Positions 17,781 through 27,842 of a stretch of 64,000 bases of DNA are shown here, piece by piece. Source of the DNA: CAZHHH01 sp052400685 (GTDB lineage: Bacteria > Bacteroidota > Bacteroidia > Bacteroidales > Marinilabiliaceae). The notes under the pieces are model-generated. The model saw only the letters and a program-made list of their open reading frames with translations. It was not told the DNA's origin and did not search any database. Location of the stretch: assembly GCA_052400685.1 (NCBI GenBank), contig JBQTGJ010000004.1; one strand, 5' to 3'. The position numbers and the translations under genes are program-made. Position 1 is the stretch's first letter, and each line of letters starts with the position of its first letter.

Positions 17781-20654
17781 ATGCAAACATTCCTGGAAAA
17801 ACTGGCCGACTATTATATTAAAAACAATTTAACAGAAATAAATGATTTTTGTTTTGTTTTTCCGAGCCGCCGGGCAGGTCTTTTTTTCACCAAGGCGCTG
17901 GCAGAACGCATCAATCGGCCCATGTGGTCGCCCGAGGTACTTACTATCAGCGATTTTTTTCATCAACTGAATCCAACGCCCGTTAGCGACACTATCACCC
18001 TCCTGTTTAAGTTACACCTAAACTATTGCGAGGTGATGCCGTCAGATGTCACCATCGATGAATTTCTGCCCATTGGCGAAATGTTGCTCAACGATTTCAA
18101 TGATATAGATAAATATCTGGCCGATGCCGATCAGGTATTTTCCAATTTGGCTGCCATCAAAGCCATGGAAGGCGACTTCAGTCATCTGAGCAAGGAGCAG
18201 ATAGATGCCATTCGTACATTCTGGGAAAGCTTCAACCCAGAAAAATTATCGGAGCAACAGACCAGCTTTTTATCTTTATGGGAAAAGTTACCCACGCTAT
18301 ACCACCAATACCGCAAGAACCTGCAAGACGAGGGTCTGGCCTATCAGGGCATGGTATCACGGAGCGTAGCCGAGAGCATTCGCAGTGAACGCGCCATTAT
18401 AATCCCCTGGAAACGCGTTGTCTTTGCCGGATTCAACGCCCTCAACAATTGCGAAAAAGTCGTCTTTCATTATCTCAATTTGCAGGGCAAAGCCTCTTTT
18501 TTCTGGGATTATCCACAATGGATTGTGCCACAACCCAACGACTCTCCGGTAAAGATAAAAGCCGATCATGAAGCCTGGCGATTCCTTCAATACAACCTGG
18601 CTAATTATCCGTCGCCACGCGACTGGGACGCACCATTTAATCCGGACTATCCCACCATCACCATTTCAGCAGCCTCAAACGAACTGGTGCAAGCCGCCAT
18701 AGCCAACCATTTTTTAGAAGCCTCGGAACCGGATGGAGCCAATGGCGAAAAAACAGGTCTCATACTGGCCGATGAGCAACAATTACTACCGGTTTTACAT
18801 GCCATTCCCGAAAAATATAAAGCCATCAATATTACATTGGGGTATCCGTTAAAAAACACGCCCGCATTTGCCCTGGTAGATGCCATTCTGGCCATGCAAA
18901 AGACCACACGTCGCACCAAAGAAGGTAAAACATGGTTTTATCACCGCGAAGTGATGGCCGTACTTCGTCATCAATATATGAACACATTGCTTAAAGGACG
19001 AAGTAACGAACTGATACAACGCCTCAATAAAAGCCGGCAGATATTCATCATTGGAGATCAACTTCAATCAGACGAATTACTAAAATCAATTTTTCAAAAA
19101 ATTGAAACCACCCCGGAACTCACCAATTATCTAAACAAAATATTAACACAAATATATCTGAAACTGGCCGAAGACGATAACAATAAAGTTGAAAAAGAAT
19201 TCATTTACTTTTTGATTACAGCAATTAAGCGATTGTCTGATTTACTCTCAGAATTACCACAGGTTCCATCGGCAGCCACATGGCAACAACTCTTCAGACA
19301 AATAGCCACCCAACAAACAGTTCCTTTTAAAGGCGAACCATTATCGGGCCTTCAGGTGATGGGAATACTGGAAACACGTCTGCTGGATTTTCAGAACCTT
19401 ATTATTTTGGGACTCAACGAAGGCACATTTCCCAAAACCACGCCCCCGGTATCGTTCATTCCTTATAATATACGCAAAGGGTTCGATCTTCCGACCATTG
19501 ATAACCAAGACTCTATTTTTGCCTATTATTTTTACCGATTGCTCCATCGGGCAAAAAAGATACATCTGGTTTACACCACCAACCAAGCCTTGACTGAAGA
19601 AAATGAAATGAGTCGTTTTTTACAACAACTGTATTATGAATACCCGGGACAAGTAGAAATGCAAACCCTGCTGCAGGAAGTGACCATCCCCGCCACCCCC
19701 AAAATAGAAGCTTCAAAAAATGCCGAAGTGATGACGCAACTAAACCAATGGCTGTTACCCGAAGGGCGTTCACTATCGCCCAGCGCGCTCACCATGTATC
19801 TCACCTGCCCGCTTAAATTCTACTACAAATACATTGCCGGCATAAAAGAAGCTGATGAAATAAGCGAAGATTTAGATCCCCGTATGTTTGGGAATCTCTT
19901 TCACCAAATAGTGGAAGCCCTGTACCGTCCATTTATAGGGCAAACCATCGAAAAGCAGGATCTGGAACAACTGCTGAAAGACCACAATCACCTCAGAAGC
20001 ATCATGGATAAAATATTTGCCGAGAACATACAATCAGAAGGCGACTCCAAACATCTTTTCACCGACTTGCAAGGAAAAATAAGCTTGGTTTACAGCATCA
20101 TTCAAAATTACGTCACTCAATTTCTGAAACAGGAAATGAAAAGCGCCCCCTTCCAATTGCTGGGATTGGAGGAAAAAGTTGAGTACCGGCTAAAGCTCAG
20201 TAACAATATTGAAGTCAATATTGGAGGGACCATTGACCGAACCGACCGGCAAAAAGGCATCATGCGCATCATTGACTATAAAACGGGGAAAGCCGGCAAA
20301 ACGATGAATAACGTAGAACAGCTATTCACCCAAAAAGACCACGACGACAAAAAGGCCATCTTTCAAACCCTGCTATATGCTTTGGTAAAATCAAAAATAA
20401 CCGGCGAAAAAGAGATAGAACCAGGCGTCATTGCAGTTAAGGAATTGCATGCCAAAGACTACAACACACAAATATATTTAACCCATGGGCGCACCAAAGA
20501 AACGTTAACACTTGATAAAGTAATTAACGAATACCAAAATTATCTGGATGAGACGCTACAAGAACTGTTTAACCCGGCGGTTTCATTCCGGCAAACAGAA
20601 AACGCCAAAAGTTGTGAAATCTGCACTTTTAAACAACACTGCCTCAAGAATTAA
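17781..20654 (+). CDS. AddB-like PD-(D/E)XK nuclease with Fe-S cluster
   Basis: A 957-residue protein resembling AddB/RexB, the nuclease subunit of recombinational repair helicases. The first 650 residues look like a helicase-related body but I see no Walker A motif (the N-terminal FVFPSRRAGLFF replaces it). The C-terminal nuclease domain has LTCPLKFYYKY at about 674-684, the LFHQIVE helix, the active-site strand RIIDYKTGK (about 829-837), and a final C-x2-C-x5-C. With the earlier cysteine this makes the four ligands of the 4Fe-4S staple known from AddB. In many Bacteroidota an AddA-like UvrD helicase gene is adjacent; none is here. It converges with trmD, the ends overlapping by 4 bp. Confidence 0.85.
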   Translation: MQTFLEKLADYYIKNNLTEINDFCFVFPSRRAGLFFTKALAERINRPMWSPEVLTISDFFHQLNPTPVSDTITLLFKLHLNYCEVMPSDVTIDEFLPIGEMLLNDFNDIDKYLADADQVFSNLAAIKAMEGDFSHLSKEQIDAIRTFWESFNPEKLSEQQTSFLSLWEKLPTLYHQYRKNLQDEGLAYQGMVSRSVAESIRSERAIIIPWKRVVFAGFNALNNCEKVVFHYLNLQGKASFFWDYPQWIVPQPNDSPVKIKADHEAWRFLQYNLANYPSPRDWDAPFNPDYPTITISAASNELVQAAIANHFLEASEPDGANGEKTGLILADEQQLLPVLHAIPEKYKAINITLGYPLKNTPAFALVDAILAMQKTTRRTKEGKTWFYHREVMAVLRHQYMNTLLKGRSNELIQRLNKSRQIFIIGDQLQSDELLKSIFQKIETTPELTNYLNKILTQIYLKLAEDDNNKVEKEFIYFLITAIKRLSDLLSELPQVPSAATWQQLFRQIATQQTVPFKGEPLSGLQVMGILETRLLDFQNLIILGLNEGTFPKTTPPVSFIPYNIRKGFDLPTIDNQDSIFAYYFYRLLHRAKKIHLVYTTNQALTEENEMSRFLQQLYYEYPGQVEMQTLLQEVTIPATPKIEASKNAEVMTQLNQWLLPEGRSLSPSALTMYLTCPLKFYYKYIAGIKEADEISEDLDPRMFGNLFHQIVEALYRPFIGQTIEKQDLEQLLKDHNHLRSIMDKIFAENIQSEGDSKHLFTDLQGKISLVYSIIQNYVTQFLKQEMKSAPFQLLGLEEKVEYRLKLSNNIEVNIGGTIDRTDRQKGIMRIIDYKTGKAGKTMNNVEQLFTQKDHDDKKAIFQTLLYALVKSKITGEKEIEPGVIAVKELHAKDYNTQIYLTHGRTKETLTLDKVINEYQNYLDETLQELFNPAVSFRQTENAKSCEICTFKQHCLKN

Positions 20655-21328
20655 TCATCCAACAAATCGGGTCTTAAACGTTGCGTGCGTTCCATGGCCT
20701 GACTTTCGCGCCACTGATCAATTTTGGCCTGATGCCCCGACAGCAAAACGTCGGGTACTTTCCAACCATTAAACACAGCGGGACGGGTATATACCGGCGG
20801 CGCCAACAAATTGTCCTGAAAAGAATCGGTCAGTGCCGATGTTTCATCAGAAATCACACCGGGTATCAACCTAACAACCGCATCAACCACCACAGCAGCA
20901 GCAAGTTCTCCTCCTGTGAGCACATAATCGCCTACCGAAATTTCCATGGTAATATAATGGTCACGCACACGATGATCAACGCCTTTATAATGGCCACAAA
21001 GAATCATGATATTGTTATTCAGCGACAACGTATTTACAATACCCTGCTCCAAGCGCTGTCCATCGGGCGTCATATAAATAATTTCATCGTAATGGCGTTC
21101 AGACTTCAGTTTTTCAATGAGTCGAGAGATGGGCTCAATCTGCATCACCATTCCGGCACCACCGCCAAAGGGATAATCGTCGACACGCCTGTGTTTATCG
21201 GTTGAAAAATCGCGAATATCATGTAAAAACAACTCAACCTGCTTTTGTTCAGAAGCACGTTTTATAATGGATTCACTAAAAGGCCCCTGAAACATTCCCG
21301 GGAATAAAGTTAAAATATCGATACGCAT
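20651..21328 (-). CDS. trmD: tRNA (guanine37-N1)-methyltransferase TrmD
   Basis: Methylates G37 next to the anticodon using S-adenosylmethionine, which protects the reading frame. The 225 residues begin MRIDILTLFPGMF, contain the conserved PFGGGAGMVM (about 52-61) and the trefoil-knot cofactor motifs GHYKGVD and SVGDYVLTGGE. Length is normal (E. coli enzyme about 255). Its start region is divergent from the DUF349 gene; a TAnnTTTG-type box (TATCTTTG on the minus strand, 21345-21352) lies 17 bp before the start codon. Its 3' end overlaps that of the AddB-like gene by 4 bp. Confidence 0.96.
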   Translation of the reverse strand: MRIDILTLFPGMFQGPFSESIIKRASEQKQVELFLHDIRDFSTDKHRRVDDYPFGGGAGMVMQIEPISRLIEKLKSERHYDEIIYMTPDGQRLEQGIVNTLSLNNNIMILCGHYKGVDHRVRDHYITMEISVGDYVLTGGELAAAVVVDAVVRLIPGVISDETSALTDSFQDNLLAPPVYTRPAVFNGWKVPDVLLSGHQAKIDQWRESQAMERTQRLRPDLLDD

Positions 21329-21411
21329 AGCCTGAAAATTTCCTCAAAGATAACAAAGCCCCCCTTTTTGTAGTCAATACAAAGCCATTTCTAAGTATTT
21401 AAACAAAAAAC

Positions 21412-21442
21412 TTTGTGCATTACCGTGAACTTGGTATATTCG
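21412..21442 (+). promoter_or_regulatory. Bacteroidota-type promoter upstream of DUF349 gene
   Basis: TTTG at 21412-21415, a 19-bp spacer, and TATATTCG at 21435-21442 fit the -33 TTTG / -7 TAnnTTTG pattern with one mismatch. Transcription would begin near 21449, making both the short leader ORF at 21476 and the DUF349 gene part of one transcript. Confidence 0.55.
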
Positions 21443-21475
21443 TAGTTAATTTTAAATAAAGGAGCGGACCCGAAA

Positions 21476-21622
21476 ATGAGTCATCGGCGAATAAAAATCA
21501 TATCGCGACATTTTATTGTAATGACAATTTTTAGCGATACAGAATCATCGTCAAACACAAAAATGACCATCAGACAATACAGGTTCACTCCAGGATGTCG
21601 CACCCCCAAACACCTAAGGTGA
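21476..21622 (+). CDS. Possible 48-codon leader ORF coupled to DUF349 gene
   Basis: A short frame starting ATG AGT CAT, with AAAGGAG 11-12 bases upstream (good for this phylum, which rarely uses strong Shine-Dalgarno sites) and the first start codon after the predicted promoter. Its stop TGA shares its A with the ATG at 21622 (TGATG), the arrangement seen in translational coupling. The predicted peptide is basic, resembles nothing I know and may not be a functional protein; it could act as a leader. Whether it is translated is inference. Confidence 0.3.
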   Translation: MSHRRIKIISRHFIVMTIFSDTESSSNTKMTIRQYRFTPGCRTPKHLR

Positions 21623-23517
21623 TGGAAGCAAATGAACTCAAAAATTCATCTCAGGAAGAGACGAATTTGAATGCAGAAAATCAACCGAACTCCAGTTCTC
21701 CTGAAAAAGAGACAAACGAGACACCGGCGAACACAGAATTGTCGCAGCCTTCTGATAACGATATACCACAAAAGCCGGACGACAACGAAACCAAAGAGAC
21801 CGTTGATTACAGCGCACTCTCACGTGAGGAATTGGTTACAACCTTCAGAAAACTGCTGCATACAAAACCGATATTGGAACTAAAAGAGCCAATCAATCAA
21901 ATTCGTGATCGATTTGATGAAGCGTCGAAAGTTCTTGAAGAGCAGGCAAAAGCTCAGTTTGTTGCTTCGGGCGAGCCGGTTGAATTATTTGTTCCACAAC
22001 CCGATTTCTTACAAAAAGAATTTTCGGCACTGCTTCATGAATACCGCACCAAACGCGACGAAGAAAAAAGCAATTCCGACAACGAAAAAGAAAAAAACTT
22101 ACAAGCCAAAAATGAAGTTATTGAAGGCATCAAAGATCTGATAAACCGTCAGGAATCTCTCAACGAAACCTTTCAGGAATTCAGGGCTCTGCAACAACGC
22201 TGGCGGGAAATAGGCCCAGTACCACAGGCTGCCTTGCACGACTTATGGGAAACCTTTCATTTGCATGTAGAAAACTTCTATAACTATATAAAAATAAACA
22301 ACGAACTGCGAGATCTGGATCTGAAAAAGAATCTGGAAAGCAAAATAACCTTGTGCGAAAAAGCAGAAGAACTACTGCTTGAGTCTTCGGCAGTAAAAGC
22401 CTTTAAAACACTACAAAAATACCACGATCAATGGCGCGAAATAGGACCAGTGCCCCGCGATAAGAAAGATGAAGTATGGGAACGATTTAAAGCCGCCACG
22501 GCACAAATAAACCAGCGTCAACAGGAGCACTTTGAAAATCTCAGACATCAGCTGGTTAAAAATCTGGAAGTGAAGACAGAGCTTTGCGTGAAAGCCGAAG
22601 CTTTGGCGAATGAAACGCTCAACAATCCCAAAGCATGGGAAGAAAAGAGCAAAGAACTGATAGACCTTCAGCAAATATGGAAAACCATCGGTTTTGCGCC
22701 AAAAAAAGAAAATAATCTGGTGTACGAACGGTTTCGTTCTGCTTGTGATCTTTTCTTCAATAAAAAAAGAGAGTTTTTTAAAGACTATAAAGAAGTACAA
22801 CACAACAACCTTCAGTTAAAAACCGAGCTTTGCCTTAAGGCCGAAGCCATGATGGAAAATAACGACTGGAAAAAAACCACCGACGAATACATCAAGATTC
22901 AGAAAAAATGGAAAGAAATAGGGCCTGTACCACGTAAGCAATCAGATGCCATTTGGAAACGATTCCGCACAGCCTGTGACTATTTCTTCGACCGTAAATC
23001 AAAATTTTTCAGCCATATTGACGAAAAACAAGATGAAAATCTGAAACTAAAAGAATCAATCATTGAGGAACTTCAGAATTTTGAACTTGACAATGAGAGC
23101 GACCAAAGTTTTGAGAAACTTCAAAATTTCCAAAAAAAATGGGCCGAAATAGGTTTTGTTCCAATCAAGGAAAAAGATAGAATAAATCAGGCATTCAGAA
23201 ACCTGATCAACCAAAAATTCGATCATTTAAATCTGGATGAAGTTGATAAAAATCTCCAAAAATTCCGTAACAAGCTGGAAAACTGGAAAACAACCGCCCA
23301 GTTTAACGAAAAAATAACAGCCGAAAGAAACAAGACAATCGGTAAATTAAAACAATTGGAAAACGACCTGATTGTTTGGGAAAATAACATAGGTTTCTTT
23401 GCCAAATCTAAAAATTCAGACGCCCTGATTCGCGATTTTCAGCATAAAATTGAAAGTGGCAAGCGTAACATGGAATTACTCAACAAAAAGTTGGATTTAA
23501 TAGAAGAAATGCTTTAA
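21622..23517 (+). CDS. DUF349 multi-repeat protein
   Basis: An elongated cytoplasmic helical protein of about 631 residues with five DUF349 repeats, each marked by W-x2-IG-x-VP and a following W/F-x2-F (for example QRWREIGPVP, DQWREIGPVP, KKWKEIGPVP), after an acidic, Ser/Asn-rich N terminus. DUF349 proteins are helix-rich and of uncertain role. I chose the ATG at 21622 (MEANELK) because it overlaps the stop of the short upstream ORF; an in-frame ATG nine codons earlier (21595) is possible. The gene is divergent from trmD. Confidence 0.82.
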   Translation: MEANELKNSSQEETNLNAENQPNSSSPEKETNETPANTELSQPSDNDIPQKPDDNETKETVDYSALSREELVTTFRKLLHTKPILELKEPINQIRDRFDEASKVLEEQAKAQFVASGEPVELFVPQPDFLQKEFSALLHEYRTKRDEEKSNSDNEKEKNLQAKNEVIEGIKDLINRQESLNETFQEFRALQQRWREIGPVPQAALHDLWETFHLHVENFYNYIKINNELRDLDLKKNLESKITLCEKAEELLLESSAVKAFKTLQKYHDQWREIGPVPRDKKDEVWERFKAATAQINQRQQEHFENLRHQLVKNLEVKTELCVKAEALANETLNNPKAWEEKSKELIDLQQIWKTIGFAPKKENNLVYERFRSACDLFFNKKREFFKDYKEVQHNNLQLKTELCLKAEAMMENNDWKKTTDEYIKIQKKWKEIGPVPRKQSDAIWKRFRTACDYFFDRKSKFFSHIDEKQDENLKLKESIIEELQNFELDNESDQSFEKLQNFQKKWAEIGFVPIKEKDRINQAFRNLINQKFDHLNLDEVDKNLQKFRNKLENWKTTAQFNEKITAERNKTIGKLKQLENDLIVWENNIGFFAKSKNSDALIRDFQHKIESGKRNMELLNKKLDLIEEML

Positions 23518-23810
23518 TGAGGCTTATCGGTAAGTAAAGAGTTTGACATAGAAAACTCAAAGCTCACGCAAATTGAAATCTGCCACAAGATTCATTGCAA
23601 ACACTCAGTAAAACAATAGAATTTAATAAAACAGCTGCCAGATAATTATTCTTTGGCAGCTGTTTTTCCAAACAACGAACTACAAATCATAACCATAACA
23701 CAAAAACCGAGACCGTAAAACCAGGCAAAAAATCATTATTAAAAAATATGAAACGCCGTCCTTAAAAACGTCACACGCATAAGGAACATTGTTTTTGGAA
23801 AGAGATGTAG

Positions 23811-23945
23811 CGTCAGCAAGACAACACTGTTTTTCGTTACGCTCGCTTTTAAAATGGTGATTTACGCCAGTAAACTCACATTTTGAAAACATCGCAATCC
23901 TCCAAAATAAAACTTTCTTATCAGCCACAGTAGTTTTGGGGCAGG
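23811..23945. repeat. Dispersed intergenic repeat (GTCTGTCC family), diverged copy
   Basis: It lies in the gap between the DUF349 gene and pyrG (23518-24125). Shared blocks are GTCAGCAAG, CGTTACGCTCGC, TTTACGCCAGTAAACTCACA and ATCGCAA. No gene is recognised in the rest of the gap, which also contains an inverted repeat with CTGCCA/TGGCAG arms at about 23634-23661 that could terminate the DUF349 transcript. Confidence 0.55.
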
Positions 23946-24020
23946 CAGTACATATGCTAAATAATAAACGCATGAAACAAGTAAGAACCAAAAACGACTC
24001 CTACTTTTCAATCATTTTGC

Positions 24021-24028
24021 TACCTTTG
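24021..24028 (+). promoter_or_regulatory. -7 promoter box upstream of pyrG
   Basis: TACCTTTG fits the TAnnTTTG consensus. I see no clear TTTG at the -33 distance. Transcription would start near 24035, placing the GTG at 24126 about 90 bases downstream. Confidence 0.35.
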
Positions 24029-24125
24029 TGACTTTATTTTAAGCGATAATTGCAGATAATAGAAAGTTATTGTGAGCTGTTATAGCTTCGAAAATAAGCA
24101 TGTAAAATCATTAAATATCACAATC

Positions 24126-25751
24126 GTGCCGGATACTCGTTATGTTTTCGTTACAGGAGGTGTGGCTTCTTCACTTGGAAAAGGCATCATCTCCGCCTCA
24201 TTAGCCAAACTTCTTCAATCGAGAGGTTACAAGGTAACTATTCAAAAATTGGATCCCTACTTAAATGTGGATCCCGGAACGCTTAATCCATACGAACATG
24301 GCGAGTGTTATGTAACCGAAGATGGCGCAGAGACAGATCTCGACCTGGGACACTACGAACGTTTTCTGAATGTTCCCACCTCGCAGGCCAACAACGTCAC
24401 CACCGGACGCATCTATCAAAATGTAATTAACAAAGAACGACGGGGTGATTATCTGGGAAAAACAGTCCAGATTGTACCTCACATTACCGACGAAATAAAG
24501 CGCAACATCAAACTTTTGGGCAATAAAAACAAATTTGACGTTGTGATTACCGAGATTGGTGGGACGGTTGGCGACATTGAGTCACTTCCTTACATTGAAG
24601 CCGTTCGACAGTTAAAATGGGATTTGGGATCGAATGCCATAGTCATTCATCTGACATTGGTACCTTACCTGGCCGCCAGTGGCGAATTAAAAACCAAACC
24701 AACACAACACTCAGTAAAAGCATTGTTGGAAATTGGCGTACAGCCAGATATTTTAGTTCTGCGTACAGAAAAAGAATTGAGTCAGGAAATTCGAAAAAAA
24801 ACGGCTCTGTTTTGTAATGTAGATAGCCGCGCCGTAATCCAATCCATTGATGTTGATACAATTTATGAGGTGCCGGTTAAGATGCAGGAAGAAGGGCTTG
24901 ACGAAATCGTTCTTGAAAAACTAAAGTTACCCATCGACCACAAACCGGAGTTGAAAGAGTGGAAAAATTTTCTTTCGAAACTAAAAAACGCAAAAAAAAC
25001 AGTCAATATTGGCTTAGTCGGAAAATATGTAGAACTCAATGATGCCTATAAATCAATCATTGAAGCATTGATTCATGCGGCGACCTACGAAGACTACAAA
25101 GTCAACGTAAACCTAATTCAAAGCGAAAACATACAGAAGGACAATGTCGCAGAGAAATTAAAAGGGTTGCAAGGGATTTTGGTTGCGCCGGGATTTGGAC
25201 ACCGGGGTTTTGAAGGGAAGCTATTAGCCGTGACCCATGCACGTGAAAATAACATTCCATTTTTGGGCATTTGTCTGGGAATGCAGGGCGCCGTCATCGA
25301 GTTTGCGCGTAACGTTCTAAAACTTGACAAAGCCAACTCCAAAGAGATGGATCATACTACGCCCTACCCGGTCATTGACCTGATGGAAGATCAAAAAAAC
25401 ATCACCGATATGGGAGGTACCATGCGTTTGGGCGCATACGACTGTAAAGTTCTGAAAGGCACTAAAGCATACGAAGCCTATGGCACTGAACACATTCGCG
25501 AACGTCACCGTCATCGCTATGAATTTAACAACAGTTTTCTGGAACAATTTGAAGCTGCCGGCATGAAGGCTTCGGGTATTAACCCTGAAACGGGGCTTGT
25601 TGAAATTGTTGAAATACCAGAATTAAAATGGTTTATGGGCGTTCAGTTTCACCCCGAATACAGCAGCACAGTGCTAAAGCCGCACCCCATCTTCAGAGCC
25701 TTTATAAAAAAGGCCATTCAAGAATTGAAAGTGACTGAGAAACAAAAATAA
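24126..25751 (+). CDS. pyrG: CTP synthase
   Basis: Makes CTP from UTP with glutamine-derived ammonia; cytoplasmic. I place the start at GTG 24126 because CTP synthases begin almost directly with the segment seen here, PDTRYVFVTGGVASSLGKG, giving 541 residues (E. coli 545). A longer frame from GTG 24072 would add 18 residues with no counterpart in the family. The synthetase half has the P-loop GGVASSLGKG and the KLDPYLNVDPGTL segment; the glutamine amidotransferase half has the nucleophile motif FLGICLGMQ and the late HPEYSS. It is followed 46 bp later by yidC. Confidence 0.95.
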   Translation: MPDTRYVFVTGGVASSLGKGIISASLAKLLQSRGYKVTIQKLDPYLNVDPGTLNPYEHGECYVTEDGAETDLDLGHYERFLNVPTSQANNVTTGRIYQNVINKERRGDYLGKTVQIVPHITDEIKRNIKLLGNKNKFDVVITEIGGTVGDIESLPYIEAVRQLKWDLGSNAIVIHLTLVPYLAASGELKTKPTQHSVKALLEIGVQPDILVLRTEKELSQEIRKKTALFCNVDSRAVIQSIDVDTIYEVPVKMQEEGLDEIVLEKLKLPIDHKPELKEWKNFLSKLKNAKKTVNIGLVGKYVELNDAYKSIIEALIHAATYEDYKVNVNLIQSENIQKDNVAEKLKGLQGILVAPGFGHRGFEGKLLAVTHARENNIPFLGICLGMQGAVIEFARNVLKLDKANSKEMDHTTPYPVIDLMEDQKNITDMGGTMRLGAYDCKVLKGTKAYEAYGTEHIRERHRHRYEFNNSFLEQFEAAGMKASGINPETGLVEIVEIPELKWFMGVQFHPEYSSTVLKPHPIFRAFIKKAIQELKVTEKQK

Positions 25752-25797
25752 AGTAACATGTCGTTCCACAGAATGACTTGAATATCAAATAAACAAT

Positions 25798-27654
25798 ATG
25801 GATAGAAATTCGATTACGGGACTTGGTTTAATAACCCTGATACTTATAGGATTCTGGTTTTTTAACAAGCCATCGCAACAAGAAGTGGAAGCCTTACAGG
25901 CACGTCAGGATTCCATCAGGAAAGTGGAAACGTTGATGGAACAAGAGCGCATAGCCGCGCAACTGTCAGCAACCGAGAGTCAGAACATAGCATTACCCGA
26001 AGCAGCAGAGACTTTAGATAGTGCCCAATCGGCCCTTCTTGCACAAGCCTCGGGTTTGATGTCTCCTTTTATCAAAGGCGAAACCACATTTACCACTCTT
26101 GAGAATGAAAAAATAAAAATTATCTTTTCAAATAAAGGGGGTAAAATCTATTCCGTTGAACTAAAAGATTACAAAACACACGATGGGGAACCATTAGTTT
26201 TATTTGACGGTGACAAAAATAAATTTGGCTTTACGTTTACTCATAACACACGCATATTCAACACCAACGACCTTTATTTTAATTTAAAAAGCCAAACTGA
26301 CACCTCCGTTGTATACGAGATAGCCTCGGCACAAGGCGAAGCACTGACATTTAACTATGTATTGCCTCCTGATGAATATATGGCCCAATTTGCTGTTCAG
26401 ACCAGGCAGTTACAAAATTTAATGGCCACGCCGAGAGGAACGCTTGATTTTAACTGGTACATGGAAATGTTGTCATTTGAAAAGGGGCGCAGCTTTGAAC
26501 AACAATATTCGGGTTTGTACTTCAAATACTATAAAGATGAAGTAGACTGGCTCAGCACCACAAAAGACGCCAATGAGGAGTTACGTACCCGAGTGAAATG
26601 GATTGGCTATAAAAGTCAGTTCTTCTCTACTGTATTTATTGCTGACGATGCTTTTAGCAGTGCCGTCGTAAAAAGCGAAATCGAAAAGGATGAAAACAGT
26701 CCATTTTTACAATACAACAGCAGCGAAGCAGTTGTTCCGGTTGATTTTACCCGTAATGAAACCATCAATTTCAAGTTTTATTTTGGGCCGAATCACTTCT
26801 ATACGCTCAATAGTTATGGCGAAGAGCTTGCCCTAAACCAACTTATCAATCTGGGCTGGGGTATCTTTGGATGGATTAACCGATTGGTTGTGATTCCGGT
26901 CTTTAACTACCTGGAACGTACCATTAGCAACTATGGTATTATTATTCTGCTGCTAACCATCCTTATAAAAGTGGTGTTATTTCCCTTCACCTACAAGTCG
27001 TACATGTCGTCGGCCAAAATGAAGGTTTTAAAACCACAAATAGAAGAAATAAACCAACGCATCCCCAAAGACAAAGCCATGGAACGCCAGCAGGCTACCA
27101 TGAGTTTGTACAAAAAAGCCGGCGTCAATCCCATGGGAGGTTGTTTGCCCATGCTGCTGCAGATGCCAATTTTGATTGCCATGTTCCGGTTCTTCCCGGC
27201 CTCCATTGAATTACGTCAGGAGAGCTTTTTGTGGGCCACGGACTTGTCAACATACGATAGTATTTTGGAACTGCCATTCAGTATTCCATTTTATGGCGCC
27301 CATGTCAGTCTTTTCACATTGTTAATGACGCTTATCAACCTGGCATACACCAAGATAAACTCAGAGATGACGCAATCGACCAGCCAGATGCCCGGCATGA
27401 AAGGAATGATGTATATGATGCCTGTAATGTTCCTTTTCTTCTTCAACAATTACGCAGCAGGATTGAGTTACTATTATTTTATTTCAACGCTGATCACTGT
27501 TGGCCAGACACTTTTAATCCGCAGGTTTGTTGATGAGAAAAAAATACTTCAACGCCTACATGCCAACCAAAAGAAACCGGTGAAAAAATCAAAATTCGCC
27601 CAACGTTTGGAAGATATGTCAAAACAACAACAGATTCAAAAAAGGAAAAAATAA
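25798..27654 (+). CDS. yidC: Membrane protein insertase YidC
   Basis: Inserts and folds inner-membrane proteins, alone or with Sec. The 618 residues show: an N-terminal membrane anchor (about 6-22, GLGLITLILIGFWFF); a large periplasmic beta-sandwich domain (about 70-350) typical of Gram-negative YidC; and a C-terminal five-helix core beginning YGIIILLLTILIKVVLFPFTYKSY, with KAGVNPMGGCLPMLLQMPIL. The C terminus is Lys-rich, as expected for ribosome contact. Full length. It probably shares a transcript with pyrG. A terminator follows at 27678-27709. Confidence 0.96.
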   Translation: MDRNSITGLGLITLILIGFWFFNKPSQQEVEALQARQDSIRKVETLMEQERIAAQLSATESQNIALPEAAETLDSAQSALLAQASGLMSPFIKGETTFTTLENEKIKIIFSNKGGKIYSVELKDYKTHDGEPLVLFDGDKNKFGFTFTHNTRIFNTNDLYFNLKSQTDTSVVYEIASAQGEALTFNYVLPPDEYMAQFAVQTRQLQNLMATPRGTLDFNWYMEMLSFEKGRSFEQQYSGLYFKYYKDEVDWLSTTKDANEELRTRVKWIGYKSQFFSTVFIADDAFSSAVVKSEIEKDENSPFLQYNSSEAVVPVDFTRNETINFKFYFGPNHFYTLNSYGEELALNQLINLGWGIFGWINRLVVIPVFNYLERTISNYGIIILLLTILIKVVLFPFTYKSYMSSAKMKVLKPQIEEINQRIPKDKAMERQQATMSLYKKAGVNPMGGCLPMLLQMPILIAMFRFFPASIELRQESFLWATDLSTYDSILELPFSIPFYGAHVSLFTLLMTLINLAYTKINSEMTQSTSQMPGMKGMMYMMPVMFLFFFNNYAAGLSYYYFISTLITVGQTLLIRRFVDEKKILQRLHANQKKPVKKSKFAQRLEDMSKQQQIQKRKK

Positions 27655-27677
27655 CATCAATATTTACACTCACAAAA

Positions 27678-27709
27678 ACATCCGGCGGCTAAAATCGTCG
27701 GATGTTTTT
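27678..27709 (+). terminator. Rho-independent terminator after yidC
   Basis: The arms ACATCCGGCG and CGTCGGATGT pair with one G-U, enclose a short A/T-rich loop, and are followed by TTTTTGTT. It lies 24 bp past the yidC stop. Confidence 0.75.
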
Positions 27710-27842
27710 GTTGTATCATATATCAGTTCCGAAAATTAATTTCTGACAACCGTTTTTTTAAAGATAAACCGCCGACATCCAATATTAGAGAACATCTAAA
27801 CAATAAAGATTACGAGTCGTTAACAGGCAGGTAGCTAACCCT

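Noticed and set aside
24072..24125. Upstream GTG start of pyrG
   Set aside because: It would add 18 residues absent from the family, while the segment after 24126 begins exactly as CTP synthases do.
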